From Symsagittifera roscoffensis (taxonomy: Eukaryota > Xenacoelomorpha > Acoela > Convolutidae): 64,000 nucleotides of DNA. Position numbers and translations under genes: made by a program. The first letter of the stretch is position 1, and each line of letters begins with the position of its first letter. Location of the stretch: contig NC_087063.1 of assembly GCF_963678635.1 (NCBI RefSeq), positions 38,022,759 to 38,086,758 of the forward strand. Reading direction: 5' to 3'. Below, piece by piece: positions 1-9,935 of the stretch. The notes under the pieces are model-generated. The model was not told the origin of the DNA and searched no databases. It was given only the letters and a program-made list of their open reading frames with translations.

Positions 1-2230
1 AATTCAATTCAACAATCGCAGTATGTAATTGAAGTAGTGAATTTTTTTTCCAAAGCAGTATAATTATAAATTTAAAATTCCATAGCAGTGAATTAATTTC
101 TCTATCTAGTAATTTCATTTAGAAATGCAAACAAATTGAAGAAAACTAACCTTTTTACAAAATGCTTCTTTCATAAACTTGAATTCTTTGCTCGCCCATA
201 AATCACACACTTTTTCCACAATCGAACAGCTCGTGAACGAAGAATTGTTTAAATACTGAATTTGAAGATTTACTTTTCACTGATAAGAACTCTAACTTGT
301 GTTCACACGTTTCAAACTTTTCTTTAGCCCGATTGGGAGGAGTTATAAAAGTAAGCTAAGCTAACCAATGTAGCTTACTAACGCCACAAAACCACAAACT
401 AGTTGCATGACCGAGAAAGAAAGTCACAGAGTACCCAAATCTGTTTAAACCCAGATTAAAATAGGGTAAACTTTTTTAAAGCCACCTTCAAGTTTTGTTA
501 AAATCAAATAAAACACGAAATGTTGAAGACAAACCCAAAAAAAATGATTCTATTTTTGAAAAAAGGACACAACCAAAACAAAAAAAAGGAGAAAAACAAG
601 AAAAGAAATTGTAACAAAAGGTTGCACATATAAAGAGACTCTGCACAAAAAGACCATGGAAAATAACAAACTCCAAGCCTCACCAACGAAGGGGACGTCC
701 TGAACATGCTCTATAGCCGGCCTAACACAAAACGAGCTACAACCACGCTTTGTGACCCAAACTCAATGTTTGACGAGAATTTCTCAAGGGTAAGCGACTC
801 TTTAAAATAACCAAACTAAAATAAAAATGCTTTTGCGATAAAAAAATTAGTAATAAATCAGAACTAAAAAAACTTAACTAACGAGATATAAATATATAAA
901 TGTAGTATGTAAAGATTTCTTATAGTCCAAGGAACGAACAGCAAAGGAGATGACAATCCGAAAACATTTAAACTGTGGAATGGCAAATCTATTTGGTTTG
1001 CTGCCAAAGTCACTACCCTCAAAAGATTTTAAGTATGGACTCAACATCGCAGCAAAGGAAACCCATTGAACCAAACCAATGGCCATTTCGATGTTGATCT
1101 CACATACCGATCCTAGTCACTTGGCACTTCACACGGAAAAGTCAAACTTCACCCTACACGTAGTCTCGCTCTAAACCTTATGAAATCGATACATCATTGC
1201 ACCGATCAGAAGTCTTGACACAATCACCCAAGACTACCCACGATCAATGAGACCCATCTTGAAACACGAAAAAAAAACAGTATTCTTCCATCTACACGAA
1301 CAACTACATCTCTCTTCTCTTCAAGAAGTCATTTCTCAAATGTTCCAAAGAAAACTACATCACCCGTCCTTCACTGCAATAAACAATTGAAAACTAAAAA
1401 CGAACCCCGGATGGATGGAACCAATTCTAAAGCAATTATTTTTTTGATAAAAATATCTCTATAAAAGATTACTAACTAACCAATCTTATTCCATCTCTAA
1501 CATTGACACTTATTTGTAAGTGCTGAAATAACTTGTAGTTTCAGCAACACTACAATTTAAAAAAATCTTAGAATACAGTTGTTCTCCTTCTGGATAAATT
1601 CCAAGAACTAACTCGCGAAAACCAGTATGAGACTAGGAGTTATAAGAGCAAGATTAGGATTGGTATTAGACTAAGAAGTTGCACGGACCTAACCAGCCTA
1701 AATTAAGATGAGAGCGTGACGAAACTACTCTATGAGTACAGGCCAAAGGTCATAAACTCAGAAGGCTTCATGCCTTGGATATTTTCAAGAATTATCATGG
1801 AGTTGAATTTTCTTGTTTATAGTTTAGATAATTTTGTGGACATTGGCAACAGTGGAATAACAGCAATGTAGCTGACATTTAGCAGCCGGCCGTTGTAAAA
1901 ACTCTTTCAAGTGAAAATTCATTCAATCGCAAAGGCATGCCTGAACTAAACTCATTGATTTATATCATCAAAATGAATGATTTGCCAACTTAATGACTTA
2001 TATCAATATGATTTGGCAATTTTTTCCAGCCTACTGCAAAAAGAATCATTTCAGAAACTTAAATTTCTTTGAACTGGGAGAAATTTGTAAAACGTAAGTA
2101 TTGAAAACATGTTGTAGAACTCATTCGGTGCAAAAACAGGAACAAAATTGATGCAAGGAACAAGAACAAGATCAAGAACATATCGGTGTTTTAAATTTTG
2201 TGTTATTGTAGCGCATCCGGTAGAGCTTTG
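1..2230. other. AT-rich non-genic sequence, nothing recognised
   Basis: I read both strands and find no domain, RNA gene or convincing exon here. Open frames are short, low in complexity (for example the Phe/Cys-rich frames at 488-707 on the minus strand) or lack any family resemblance. A small perfect inverted repeat, GTAAGCTA at 351-358 and TAGCTTAC at 371-378, lies just after a TATAAAA-like string at 344-350, but nothing downstream shows that this is a promoter. The slightly more GC-balanced stretch at about 1000-1260 has a 70-codon minus-strand frame (874-1086) that I could not relate to any family. Confidence 0.5.
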
Positions 2231-2407
2231 TGACAAAACATTTTATATCGACGTAAAAATTACATAAATTGAAAATGATTGAATAGAAAGTTAAGCAGTA
2301 ACTTAACCGCGATGCAACAGGTCGACAATGACCTTGAGCTCCAAATTCATACAATTGACTGAATTGACTATGACCTAATAGTGTGCACAGAATGGTACTG
2401 CTCCACA
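2231..2407 (-). repeat. 3' long terminal repeat (177 bp)
   Basis: This copy matches 8867-9043 along its whole length, for example ATATCGACGTAAAAATTACA, GCAGTAACTTAACCGC, CAGGTCGACAA and AGTGTGCACAG occur in both. It begins TGACAAAAC and ends CTCCACA on the plus strand, giving TG...CA ends. Because the element is on the minus strand this is the downstream LTR. At 177 bp it is short for a gypsy LTR. The low-coordinate limit is set where similarity with the other copy stops. Confidence 0.88.
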
Positions 2408-2419
2408 TTTCCCCCTCTA
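2408..2419 (-). other. Polypurine tract
   Basis: On the minus strand this reads TAGAGGGGGAAA directly before the TGTGGAG start of the 3' LTR. A purine run at this place primes plus-strand DNA synthesis in LTR retrotransposons. Its position independently supports the LTR boundary at 2407. Confidence 0.75.
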
Positions 2420-2593
2420 CAGGAAATTGTCATGAAACCAATGAACTCTAATGACACCGATACACATTTTTATGATTTCGATAAGTGAAGACAAAAAAGT
2501 TTAACTTTTGTTGATTTAGTAAAGTGCATGAAAAATTTTGGCTGAGTTTGAGATGTTACGATCTTTATTGACTAAATGATCCGAGGTTAATTC

Positions 2594-3440
2594 TCATTTC
2601 TCCTCAACAAATTTTCTGAGGAACGACTTTGAAGACGATGATTGAGGAAAATGAGTGATTTTCCCTGAGAAGCCTCCCGACTCCTGGGATGAACTTGCGT
2701 GGAAGAGTTCATCGTGATTTTTCCCGGACGGCCCGTCCGGAGGCTGTACGGGCGGGGAGCTGATAGATTTGATTGAAAGCCGGACAGCGCTGCCAAAGAA
2801 AGATGTCTGCTTTTCCGACGTCCCAAGTACGAGGGGAATTAGAGGCAGACGATAGGTTCCCGCCCCCATCTGAGCAACCTGTGGGTGGGAAGACCGCTGG
2901 AGGACATTGTGCAAAAGCTTCCGTCCCTGTTGAGCGCTCTTGAGACTTTGGTAGGACGGGTCTTCATCTAAAGAGATCGGGACGAGATCTGGACATGGCA
3001 TGAGAAAGCTCTTTACAGGTGAGACTGCCTGGGACTTGATGACGAAAGTGACCAGTGTGATGCTCCCCGATGTAGATGACAAAGCTCTTAAGTCAACCAC
3101 AGGGTTGGTACTACCTTGGAGCGGGCGGAAACATGCAGCGTCGTTTAGATAATCTTTGGAGATATTTTGAAATTTTGTCTGCAGGGGAGTTGACGCGGAC
3201 ATGAGAGCGGGGGGGTTTTGTCGAATTGGAACTAGGACTGTCTTAGCAGCTATGGGGGTACAAGTAAAGGGCAGTCTGTTGTCCTCAGGAGAAGTGGACG
3301 AAGAAGATGACACTACTGGTCGTTTCTGATCCTTCTTGACGGTTGTTGCACTGCAAGATGGTTCCTTCGTATGACCTTATCTTTATCATTGATATACGTA
3401 GACCCGGTAACTTTGAGAATTTTACCATTGAAGGGCTTAA
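2594..3440 (-). pseudogene. C-terminal end of gypsy pol polyprotein (after integrase), broken
   Basis: The minus strand has a 239-codon open frame from 3313 to 2594 with a Ser-rich start, but it begins at GTG and is open further upstream, so it is a fragment of a longer reading frame rather than a separate gene. Just upstream, at about 3440-3350, another frame reads KILKVTGSTYINDKDKV followed by RRNHL, which looks like the small chromodomain/SH3-like module that follows the integrase core in many gypsy elements. The switch of frame between these two parts indicates a frameshift near 3330-3350. The 239-codon region is rich in Ser, Pro and Gln and probably unstructured, as is usual for the tail of such polyproteins. 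It is unusually GC-rich compared with its surroundings, like gag at the other end of the element. Confidence 0.6.
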
Positions 3441-3489
3441 ATCTTTCCACGCCAGATTTCTTGATAAGATTTTTGCGGATCATTTCGAA

Positions 3490-4735
3490 CTTAACCGAAA
3501 TATTGATAACTAGATAATCGAATTAGCATGTGACGGCTGGAGCTGCGCCGCTGGCATTTTACTCCTGAAGCGAAGGGTGCCTGATGATAGATTGGAGCAA
3601 ATGTGGATGCGAGAACCTGGTGGCGCTCCGTCAGGGTATTGAGGGTTTTGATGCCTTCGTCGTGAGAGATAGTTTTGCTTAAAGCAAGCCATTGGTTAGA
3701 GGATTTGGCCGGATTCTCGAGGGCCATACCAAGCCGGATCGCAGCAACGGAAGAAGATTTACCAACGAAATATGGTGAACCTGATGGACTTGATTGCCCC
3801 TTCTTTACTGCTCCCGACGCTGCTCCGCTGTTGTAGATCCCGACCCAACTGCTGTTCAACTAAATTAAAACGCGAGAATAACCACTCAGCTGCAATAGAT
3901 AATTCCGTACAGAGCTAACGACCAAACTGTAACTCAAATGGCGAAAATCCGTAACCGAGTTTTTAGTGACACGAATATTCTCAAGGATTTGTTGAAGAGT
4001 GTCATGGATGTTCGAAAATTCCGGTCTTAATTTAGCTGTTCACAACCGACGTTTCATTTTCGGAAAAGAGCGTTCCACCAAAGTACAACCCCGGTAATCC
4101 CATACCGGAAAAATTTGCCGAAGAATATTTTATTCCATGCAAAAAAGCCGGAGCCAACTTATTTTTAAAACCCAAAAACTGATCTGTTCTGATATATTAA
4201 GGGATACTACAAGGTTGGAAATACAATTTCAAGAATTTAGTCATCTTTTTACCCCCAGTGGAGCGAGTAATCATGGCTGAAGGATGCTTGAATTATTGGT
4301 CGATAGCGACCAAGATCTAAATTTCGTAACCTGCATGACCTGGAAGAGGACCCGCATAATATATCTGGAGTTCCTCATTCGGATCTAACAATTGTGGTAA
4401 GGCCGGGATGAGTTAAGTGAGATATTAGCCTTGAGGTTCATAACAAAGTTAGTACACTGCGGGCTAGCTTTGCACACTTGGATAATGTCTCGATGCTTTC
4501 GTGGCCACCAGATTTATTGAAAACCGTCCACCATCGCATTTTTTTGATCAGGTGACATATGGAGTCGTGTAAGAATCGCCTTCTGTAAAAAAATTTGGGA
4601 TAGCAAAACGGTTTTCCACCACAATAAAACCGTCCACCAAGCCGAGCAACGCCAGAACGACTTCAGATGCGCGTCAATCCGACTGAAACCTTCGTAGTCA
4701 TTGTTTATCAGGGCTCTTTTCATTAAACGAAGTCT
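3490..4735 (-). pseudogene. Integrase region of gypsy pol, broken
   Basis: Integrase joins the cDNA copy to host DNA. At 4723-4440 on the minus strand the HHCC zinc-binding module is readable: QKAILTRLHM, then after a stop IWWPRKHRDII and VCKASPQC, where the expected paired cysteines are partly lost. About 100 bases further on, at roughly 4380-4340, NEELQ is followed by YYAGPLPGH. The position that normally holds the first catalytic Asp, just before the AGP motif, reads Tyr. At about 4320-4270 the stretch LVAID is followed by SAMITRSTG after another stop. The 122-codon open frame at 3859-3491 probably covers the C-terminal part of the same protein but has no motif I can name. Stops, frame changes and the altered catalytic residue make this a dead copy. 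Confidence 0.75.
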
Positions 4736-5062
4736 AGGATCTTCGTCTGTGAGCTCTTACAACACGTCCGCATCGAAGATCCCCACTAGACCCGACAGCC
4801 ATTTCGGTCTGAAGCGACAATTGTTGACCTGAAAGTATCCAATTTAGGTAGTTGCCCTTGCGGTCGACCTGCTGGACAAGACTTTCGTGACCTACGTAAG
4901 CGAATGTTAGCTAGGATGCGATTACATTGACCCTTCAGTGCATTTGCGCTTTCGTTCGACGAATTTTGTTTCGTGCGGACAGCGCCTGAGCAAGCCCTTT
5001 GCCTCGATCTATCCGACAAAAAACAAGGTGGATTGGAGGGTACAAATTAGTTGAGCAGCCAT

Positions 5063-5656
5063 TCAAAGCTGTTGTCGCGTGATTGGTTCATTAGACTTTG
5101 AAAAAACATGAGAATAATGAACACCATTCACTAATTGTTCGTGTTTCATGATCAGGTAACTAAACAGACAGAAGATATATAAAGAAAAAAACTTCAGCAA
5201 AAAGAAAGCTGAGGTCAGTTCAAAGCTGAATTTCCAGAATGGCATGTGATTTCGGAAACCTGCTGAAAAAATGGCTTTCATGAATAAATTAAGTAAGATG
5301 AACTGCGATTGGTCAATATGACGTTCAAAAATTAAATCGCCCTCTTTCGATGAGCCAAAGCAAGTATCGCTGCGCTCTGATCGGTCAGAAAAGTTGTCGT
5401 TGGAACAGCCGCTCTCTTGTGGCGACTGAGTTTGTGTACTATTGTAATTAACAGTCGAACGAATGACACGCGAATTGCCGCCCTCCAGCGGTCGACTTCG
5501 CCAATCAAAACCGAAATCTGATTTGTCGCTTCCTATAGCATTGGATGACCCATCCCAACCAGAGCATTGATTAAACAGAGAAATTGAATTAACGTGAAAG
5601 ATTGAAATCTGAATTTGGTTTTTATAAGGGTTAGAAATCACCCTGGAACTCTTCAA
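5063..5656 (-). other. Open frame of unknown nature between RNase H and integrase remains
   Basis: A 197-codon minus-strand frame runs from a TTG at 5656 to 5063. It has no ATG for roughly the first 125 codons, is Ser/Asn/Asp-rich in its first half and has a hydrophobic stretch (SAFFLLKFFSLYIFCLFSYL) near codons 150-170. It lies where a gypsy element carries a linker between RNase H and integrase, but the gap here (about 1 kb) looks longer than usual, so part of it may be an insertion. I do not recognise any domain and doubt that it is a gene. Confidence 0.2.
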
Positions 5657-5754
5657 ATATACGCCGATTCGGTTGTAGCTGGAAATTTATGAACCCAGCG
5701 GTCAAGGATTTCACACTTGGTTAATACATTTAATCACATATTAATCGTCAAAAC

Positions 5755-5793
5755 GAGCTTCGAATGTTCGAAAGGAGCTTCGAATGTTCGAAA
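5755..5793. repeat. Tandem 20-bp duplication
   Basis: GAGCTTCGAATGTTCGAAA occurs at 5755-5773 and again at 5775-5793. Each copy holds a near-palindrome, TTCGAATGTTCGAA. It lies inside the decayed retrotransposon just past the RNase H remains and is probably a local replication-slippage event. Confidence 0.8.
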
Positions 5794-6110
5794 ACGATAT
5801 AACTAATCGAATATTCCCAATTGGCTTCCAAAGATAAGAATAATGTCGAAATCAATTGACAAGGAAAAATCTGCCAAACGGGTTTATCGGGATTGGTAGA
5901 TTTTGTAACCCCTATTTGTCTTTAAGGCTGATATTATCGCTTTATGATCTGTTAAAATTTCGAAATGATAACCCAACAAACAATTCCAGAATTACTCACA
6001 TGAAAAAATGATGGCAAATAATTCCGGTTCAATCGTGCTAGATTTTTCTCTTGATCGTTGAGAAACGGGAAGCAAAGGCTATCGGCGCCCATTTTTCTTC
6101 GTCTATCTCT
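5790..6110 (-). pseudogene. RNase H region of gypsy pol, broken
   Basis: RNase H removes the RNA strand during reverse transcription. The minus strand shows KSSTIEPELFAIIF (about 6040-5998) and, in another frame, ILTDHKAIISALK at about 5962-5924, which corresponds to the conserved TDHK block of gypsy RNase H. A stop and frame changes separate them, so no intact domain is present. It follows reverse transcriptase directly, as expected for the gypsy order. Confidence 0.75.
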
Positions 6111-6990
6111 TGTTTGAGAGCCACTTCCAAAACACTGTAACTGGCATCTCATTTAATGCTGGTTCTACGATTCTGCATTTAGTGTACTTTTTCGTAATAT
6201 TACCGATAAATTTGAGAATATTGGTGAAAGCATATTGCTTAGATTCTCCCCGAACTAACTTGTTCTTGTTACTCGCCTTTAACGACGGATGGAGTTGGTC
6301 CGAACGGATCTGAAATTTGGGCAAAATTCTTTGCAAGTAGTTAGAGATACCCATGAATGACCTGAGTTGCTTTAACGTTCGTGGAGTTTCGAGAGCCAAC
6401 ACAGTACCGATTTTTGAACGTATGAAGCGATAAGTTTTGGAACCAATGCGAAATCCTAGCCATGACAGATGATTTAGCAAAAACTCACAGTTTGATCAAT
6501 TGAGGGAGAAACTTTTTTCATCTAGCCGAATGAAAATCGTCTCCACTAGGCAATTATGCTCGACCTCTGAACCCTTAGAGACAAAAAGAAATTCGCCCAA
6601 AAAACAGAAAACTCCCATCAAAAGAGTTTTATCCATCGCCTTTTGGAATTTTTAGAGCGATCAGTAAGTCCATAAAAGCCCGTCCTGGAACAATAAGTGC
6701 CCATCTGTTCTCCACACACAATATTGAAATTACAATGACTACTAAATGCATCATTCAATGAAATTTGGCTAAACGCGTCTTTCAGATCCAACGAACGAAC
6801 CAAACTTTGTCACTTTTATTCGACGTATAATCTGGGCAGCCGAGTCCAACAATTTCGATAAATTTTGCATCTGATACTGATTTTTCCGAATTTGGTCATG
6901 CATGGGCTTTGCATCCATTGCCAACTTAACTGTTCCATCTATATTCGTAGTTATGACAATCGGTGAGATGAAATTTTCGCTGGTAAACAT
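6110..6990 (-). pseudogene. Reverse transcriptase of gypsy pol, broken
   Basis: Reverse transcriptase copies element RNA to DNA. On the minus strand the finger and palm motifs appear in order: SPIVITTNIDGTVKLAMD (about 6965-6910), RSLDLKDAFSQISL (about 6800-6760), and after the active-site region the thumb block PRTLKQLRSFMGISNYLQR (about 6390-6330). The conserved box that should read YxDD or FxDD reads FLGE at about 6606-6590, so both catalytic Asp residues are gone. Frame changes occur between the blocks. The pattern is clearly Ty3/gypsy-like. Confidence 0.85.
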
Positions 6991-7399
6991 GTTGAGTTTT
7001 ACAGGTATACATAGTGAGTTTTACAATGTGTCCCTTCTGGATGAGTTTACAATTTTTTTTCCGACCTTCTCCTGACTAAGGAGAAGGTGCGATCTCCAAA
7101 ATTCCGATTTTTCACTTAGTTTGAATTGGAAATTCTGTCCACCAATGGGCTAGACGGCTTCACTTGTTTCGTTCGGACCCCTAACTGAGTTTGAAGCTCT
7201 GAAACAAGCAGACATCGGGTACGGTTCTCCGACACAACGAATTTTGTTGAATTTACCTTCCAACCCAAAATGGCACGTCAACTATCAGCATGCCGAAAAC
7301 TTATATCCGTTTCCAATTATAGTCGACGTACACCGTATCTCTCGGGCAGTCCTTCTCATCTAGTACAACAGCTGACGGCACTGAATTAACCTTGTATTC

Positions 7400-7470
7400 C
7401 GTTGTTCGTTTATTCACAAGCAAAGCTGGGCTGCCCGTATCAATGTGGCTTTAAAGAAAACTGGTTGCAC
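7400..7470 (-). pseudogene. Aspartic protease remnant of gypsy pol
   Basis: The minus strand at 7444-7430 encodes IDTGS, followed by PALLVNK. D-T/S-G is the catalytic motif of retroviral-type aspartic proteases, and its position between the nucleocapsid zinc knuckles and reverse transcriptase is as expected. Upstream and downstream codons contain stops, so only this core can be recognised. Confidence 0.7.
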
Positions 7471-7713
7471 CGGTGGGTGATTTGTACACAGCTAAAATTA
7501 CCGGTAGCCGCATTTATTACTTCTAACTTCTTCACTGAGGCTGTAGTAGAATGAACTTGATTTTAGAATGGGAAATCCCGTCGTCAGCACGCACCGCAAT
7601 TTCCGACTAACTAACAGAAGTATTGAAGTTACAACCTTCTTCAATTGTTTCATCTGACTCACAATCCACATTATCGATGCTTTTGGAATTGCAACATTTC
7701 GCAAAATGACCCT

Positions 7714-7810
7714 TATTACTGCAATTTATGCACGTTACATTTTCTGGACAACTTTGTTTATGATTTGCTGTGAAATTATTCCCGCAAAATTAGCACGGTT
7801 TTTATGTTTT
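7714..7810 (-). pseudogene. Nucleocapsid with two zinc-knuckle-like motifs
   Basis: On the minus strand, CINCSNKGHFAKCC (about 7731-7690) is a canonical C-x2-C-x4-H-x4-C knuckle. About 30 codons earlier, at 7805-7750, a C-stop-F-C-G-N-N-F stretch and a later H-K-Q-S-C form a degenerate first knuckle with one position replaced by a TAA stop. Paired knuckles of this style bind the element RNA. The stop lies between the first two cysteines, so this copy cannot make an intact nucleocapsid. Confidence 0.75.
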
Positions 7811-8035
7811 TGAATTTGTTCCACCCTCTGGGTCCACTAGAATTTGATTGGGCTCGGTTGATCTTCTCCGAGAATGTCTTACTCTGAACTGAGTAGGTAG
7901 GTTTTTGCTTAACCCGGAAGTTTTGAGCGGAACTTGACCCCTGATGGGACGCGCTGCCCGCTACTGTCGAGTTTCCTAGTTGCTTTTAAAAACTGGGAGC
8001 CGCCTGGGCAATTTTTTCCAGTAGCAGATCGGACT

Positions 8036-8770
8036 TCAGAGTTTCTTCTGGAGTGTTGGCGGGATAATACACAATTCACGTTGGATGTACTTAAAGTGAA
8101 TTTTGGCAATTAAACTCTCCCTCACAAACTCTTTCTGTTGTGCTACTGTCCAACGACACAGGACTGCCTGAAACATTAGACGTAAGAAAAAGGCTTCCAG
8201 ACACTCAAGATCAGAGTGGACTGCATTGTAGATTTGTAGATGTACTATGATATAGTTCTTCTCCTTCTTGAATATTAGAACACATGTATCATAAAGCTCT
8301 TTGAACGAATTAGCACTAAGGTCTACGTGTGGATAGATGTGAGCAAAAGGTTTCCTGCCGTCGAAACCCAGAAAAAAATCTGGATTTGATGCGTTGTTCC
8401 CTCTTATGAAAGAAAACTCCAGGTGCAATCCTGGGACCTTTCGGCCTTTTTTCGTCATTGATTTCATCGACCATGCGAACTGCTGCCGCGTCACGCGCGA
8501 TGCGGTTGGCGGTCGCAGTCGCAGTCGCATCCTCACAGCTCCCGGATCTGAAGGCGGGTCGTCATGAACTACTCCTGGCGGTTTTAACAATTCTCGGGGG
8601 TCACATCTCTCCCGCAACTTGATGGCAAACTTGTCAAGTGAGGGTAACTTAAATTGTCCAATCCATGAATTCCCGCTGCTAGACGAATCAGACGTCGGCT
8701 TGTGCCAGAATACGGATACATCTTGCAGGTCAGTTCCGTGGTCCGAGACCGGAACTGCTGGTTGTGCCAT
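8036..8770 (-). pseudogene. gag-like capsid ORF of the gypsy element (244 codons, truncated)
   Basis: This is the longest open frame in the window. I place the start at the ATG at 8770-8768 (MAQPAVPV); the frame is open seven codons further up but only to a TTG. The N-terminal 60 residues are Ser/Pro-rich, and the middle is basic and Pro-rich. The C-terminal 60 residues contain CRWTVAQQKEFVRESLI and HFKYIQREL, the helical pattern of gypsy capsid C-terminal domains. The frame ends at 8036 soon after IIPPTLQKK, well before the zinc knuckles at about 7800, so gag has been cut off by a frameshift or stop. It lies about 100 bp inside the 5' LTR, the normal gag position. The function in a live element is to form the particle shell. 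Confidence 0.75.
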
Positions 8771-8866
8771 GTTGTATCTCAGTAGACTCAAATAAAACTA
8801 AGATCAAGACTTAATTCATCTTAGAGATATAGATATGTAGATAAGTAAACTATATAAATAGTGTCA

Positions 8867-9043
8867 TGACAAAACAATTTATATCGACGTAAAAATTACA
8901 TAAGTTGAAAATGAGTGAATAGAAACTTAAGCAGTAACTTAACCGCCGTGTGACAGGTCGACAACGACCTTCAGCTCCAAACTGATACAATTGATTGAAA
9001 TGAGTATGAATAAAAGTGTGCACAGAAATGGTACTGAACCGCA
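8867..9043 (-). repeat. 5' long terminal repeat (177 bp)
   Basis: This is the partner of 2231-2407, equal in length, with about 20-25 visible differences including small changes such as GCGATGC versus GCCGTGT. It begins TGACAAAAC and ends ACCGCA. On the minus strand it precedes gag, so it is the upstream LTR holding the promoter of the element. I could not identify a tRNA primer-binding site in the 90 bp between the LTR and gag. Confidence 0.88.
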
Positions 9044-9429
9044 GCCTAACATAGACGACTTTTGGCAGAAAAAAATCAATTTATTAACTCGCTGTTTAAA
9101 TCAAGCTGGCTGCTTTTATCTCCTGGCTTGATAATTAAACAATGCCGTTGAAAATGTCAGTTTGGCTGTTATAAAGGAAACTAATATCTGCTGGTTTATT
9201 TGACCGATTCAATGTTTTGTTAAAAAGTCAGCAGGGGGCGACTAGAAGACAGCACAAAGTAACGCATGATTGTAAGTTTTACTGGTTGATGACGGCTTGA
9301 TATCACTTTGATGTTACACGTCACGCTAAATCGTACTAAAAATGTCGAATAACACAGCAAAAAATTAAATACATAAATCATACGAACATATCAAATTCAG
9401 AGAATAAATGCACTTGGACGAGAATACAT
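9044..9429. other. AT-rich spacer, nothing recognised
   Basis: This separates the retrotransposon from the GAGCGGTTT palindromic region. No reading frame, RNA gene or repeat stands out. Confidence 0.5.
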
Positions 9430-9645
9430 GCCCGAGTCGAGATTTTTCACCTAATTTGAAGCAAGATTTGAGCGGTTTGAGCGGTTTTTTTAGACAATTA
9501 CGCTCAAAATCTTGCTTCAAAATGAGCGGTTTGAGCGGTTTTTGAACGGTTTATCTAAAAAAAAACGCTCAAAAACCGCGCAAGATTTGAACGGTTTTGA
9601 GCGGTTTATCTAAAAAAAAACCGCTCAAAAACGGCTCAAGATTTA
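9430..9645 (+). repeat. Outer left arm of nested palindrome (GAGCGGTTT repeat family)
   Basis: It starts GCCCGAGTCGAGATTTTTCA and continues with AGCAAGATTTGAGCGGTTTG units. Its first 121 bases (9430-9550) are the reverse complement of 10998-11118 with few differences, including the TTAGACAATTACGCTC block. The remaining part to about 9645 repeats the core in both orientations separated by poly-A runs (TTATCTAAAAAAAAA). The arm can also fold on itself through AGCAAGATTTGAGCGG and its complement. No coding potential. It is probably one copy of a miniature foldback element. Confidence 0.85.
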
Positions 9646-9657
9646 ATAATACAAAGT

Positions 9658-9730
9658 CGACCATAGAGGGATTCGAACCCGCAATCTTCTGCTCCGAAGT
9701 CAGACGCCTTATCCGTTAGTCTATGCGGAC
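9658..9730 (-). tRNA. tRNA-Arg (TCG anticodon), possibly a pseudogene
   Basis: The minus strand folds as a 73-base cloverleaf without an intron: acceptor GTCCGCA/TATGGTC, D arm ending AACGGATAAGGC, anticodon loop CTTCGGA giving anticodon TCG for Arg, and T loop TTCGAAT with GGTTCGAATCC as the internal B box. The middle of the molecule, AACGGATAAGGCGTCTGACT, is the standard eukaryotic tRNA-Arg sequence. There are mismatches: two in the acceptor stem (positions 2-71 and 6-67), one in the D stem (11-24), one at the loop end of the anticodon stem and one in the T stem. That many changes suggests a decaying or tRNA-derived copy. It lies between the outer and inner left arms of the palindrome. Confidence 0.7.
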
Positions 9731-9935
9731 TTGCTGGAAGCTTAATATTCGCTGTATTTGTTCTACTGAATACGTTCAATGTTTTAGACATGCACAACAA
9801 ATATACTGGTCAAAAATGCTGTTTTTGGGCACTTTTTGGAAAGTTACTACATTGGATGAACGTGTTCGTACATGGTCGTCCCTGGATGAACGTGCAGAGA
9901 ATAGAAACGTTGAGTCTGGCACCTCGACCCGGGAA

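Larger units (their letters stand above)
2231..9043 (-). mobile_element. Decayed Ty3/gypsy-type LTR retrotransposon, minus strand
   Basis: Two direct repeats of 177 bp (2231-2407 and 8867-9043) start with TG and end with CA. Between them, read on the minus strand, the order is gag, paired zinc knuckles, aspartic protease, reverse transcriptase, RNase H and integrase. Integrase lying after RNase H is the Ty3/gypsy order and separates this from Ty1/copia. Every domain carries frameshifts or stops, the YxDD box is altered and the LTRs differ at roughly 10-15 percent of positions by eye, so the element is an old, inactive copy. A purine-rich tract precedes the 3' LTR, as expected. No matching target-site duplication is visible (CTTTG before, GCCTA after), so the ends may have eroded or the limits may be off by a few bases. 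The protein style resembles gypsy elements common in aquatic invertebrates, but that is an impression, not a search result. Confidence 0.92.

Noticed and set aside
344-380. TATAAAA string followed by a small hairpin, as a promoter
   Set aside because: AT-rich DNA gives such strings by chance, and no gene starts downstream on the plus strand.
488-707. Two overlapping minus-strand frames rich in Phe and Cys
   Set aside because: They come from A-rich plus-strand sequence, have no domain pattern and overlap in different frames.
874-1086. 70-codon minus-strand frame with an ATG start and fairly balanced composition
   Set aside because: No family resemblance, no clear splice sites and no neighbouring exons; kept only as a note in the flank description.
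6110-6313. 67-codon plus-strand frame
   Set aside because: It is the opposite-strand shadow of the gypsy reverse transcriptase and RNase H junction.
8791-8866. tRNA primer-binding site next to the 5' LTR
   Set aside because: Expected here, but no stretch complementary to a recognisable tRNA 3' end could be seen.
2226-9048. Target-site duplication around the LTR element
   Set aside because: The five bases on each side (CTTTG and GCCTA) do not match.
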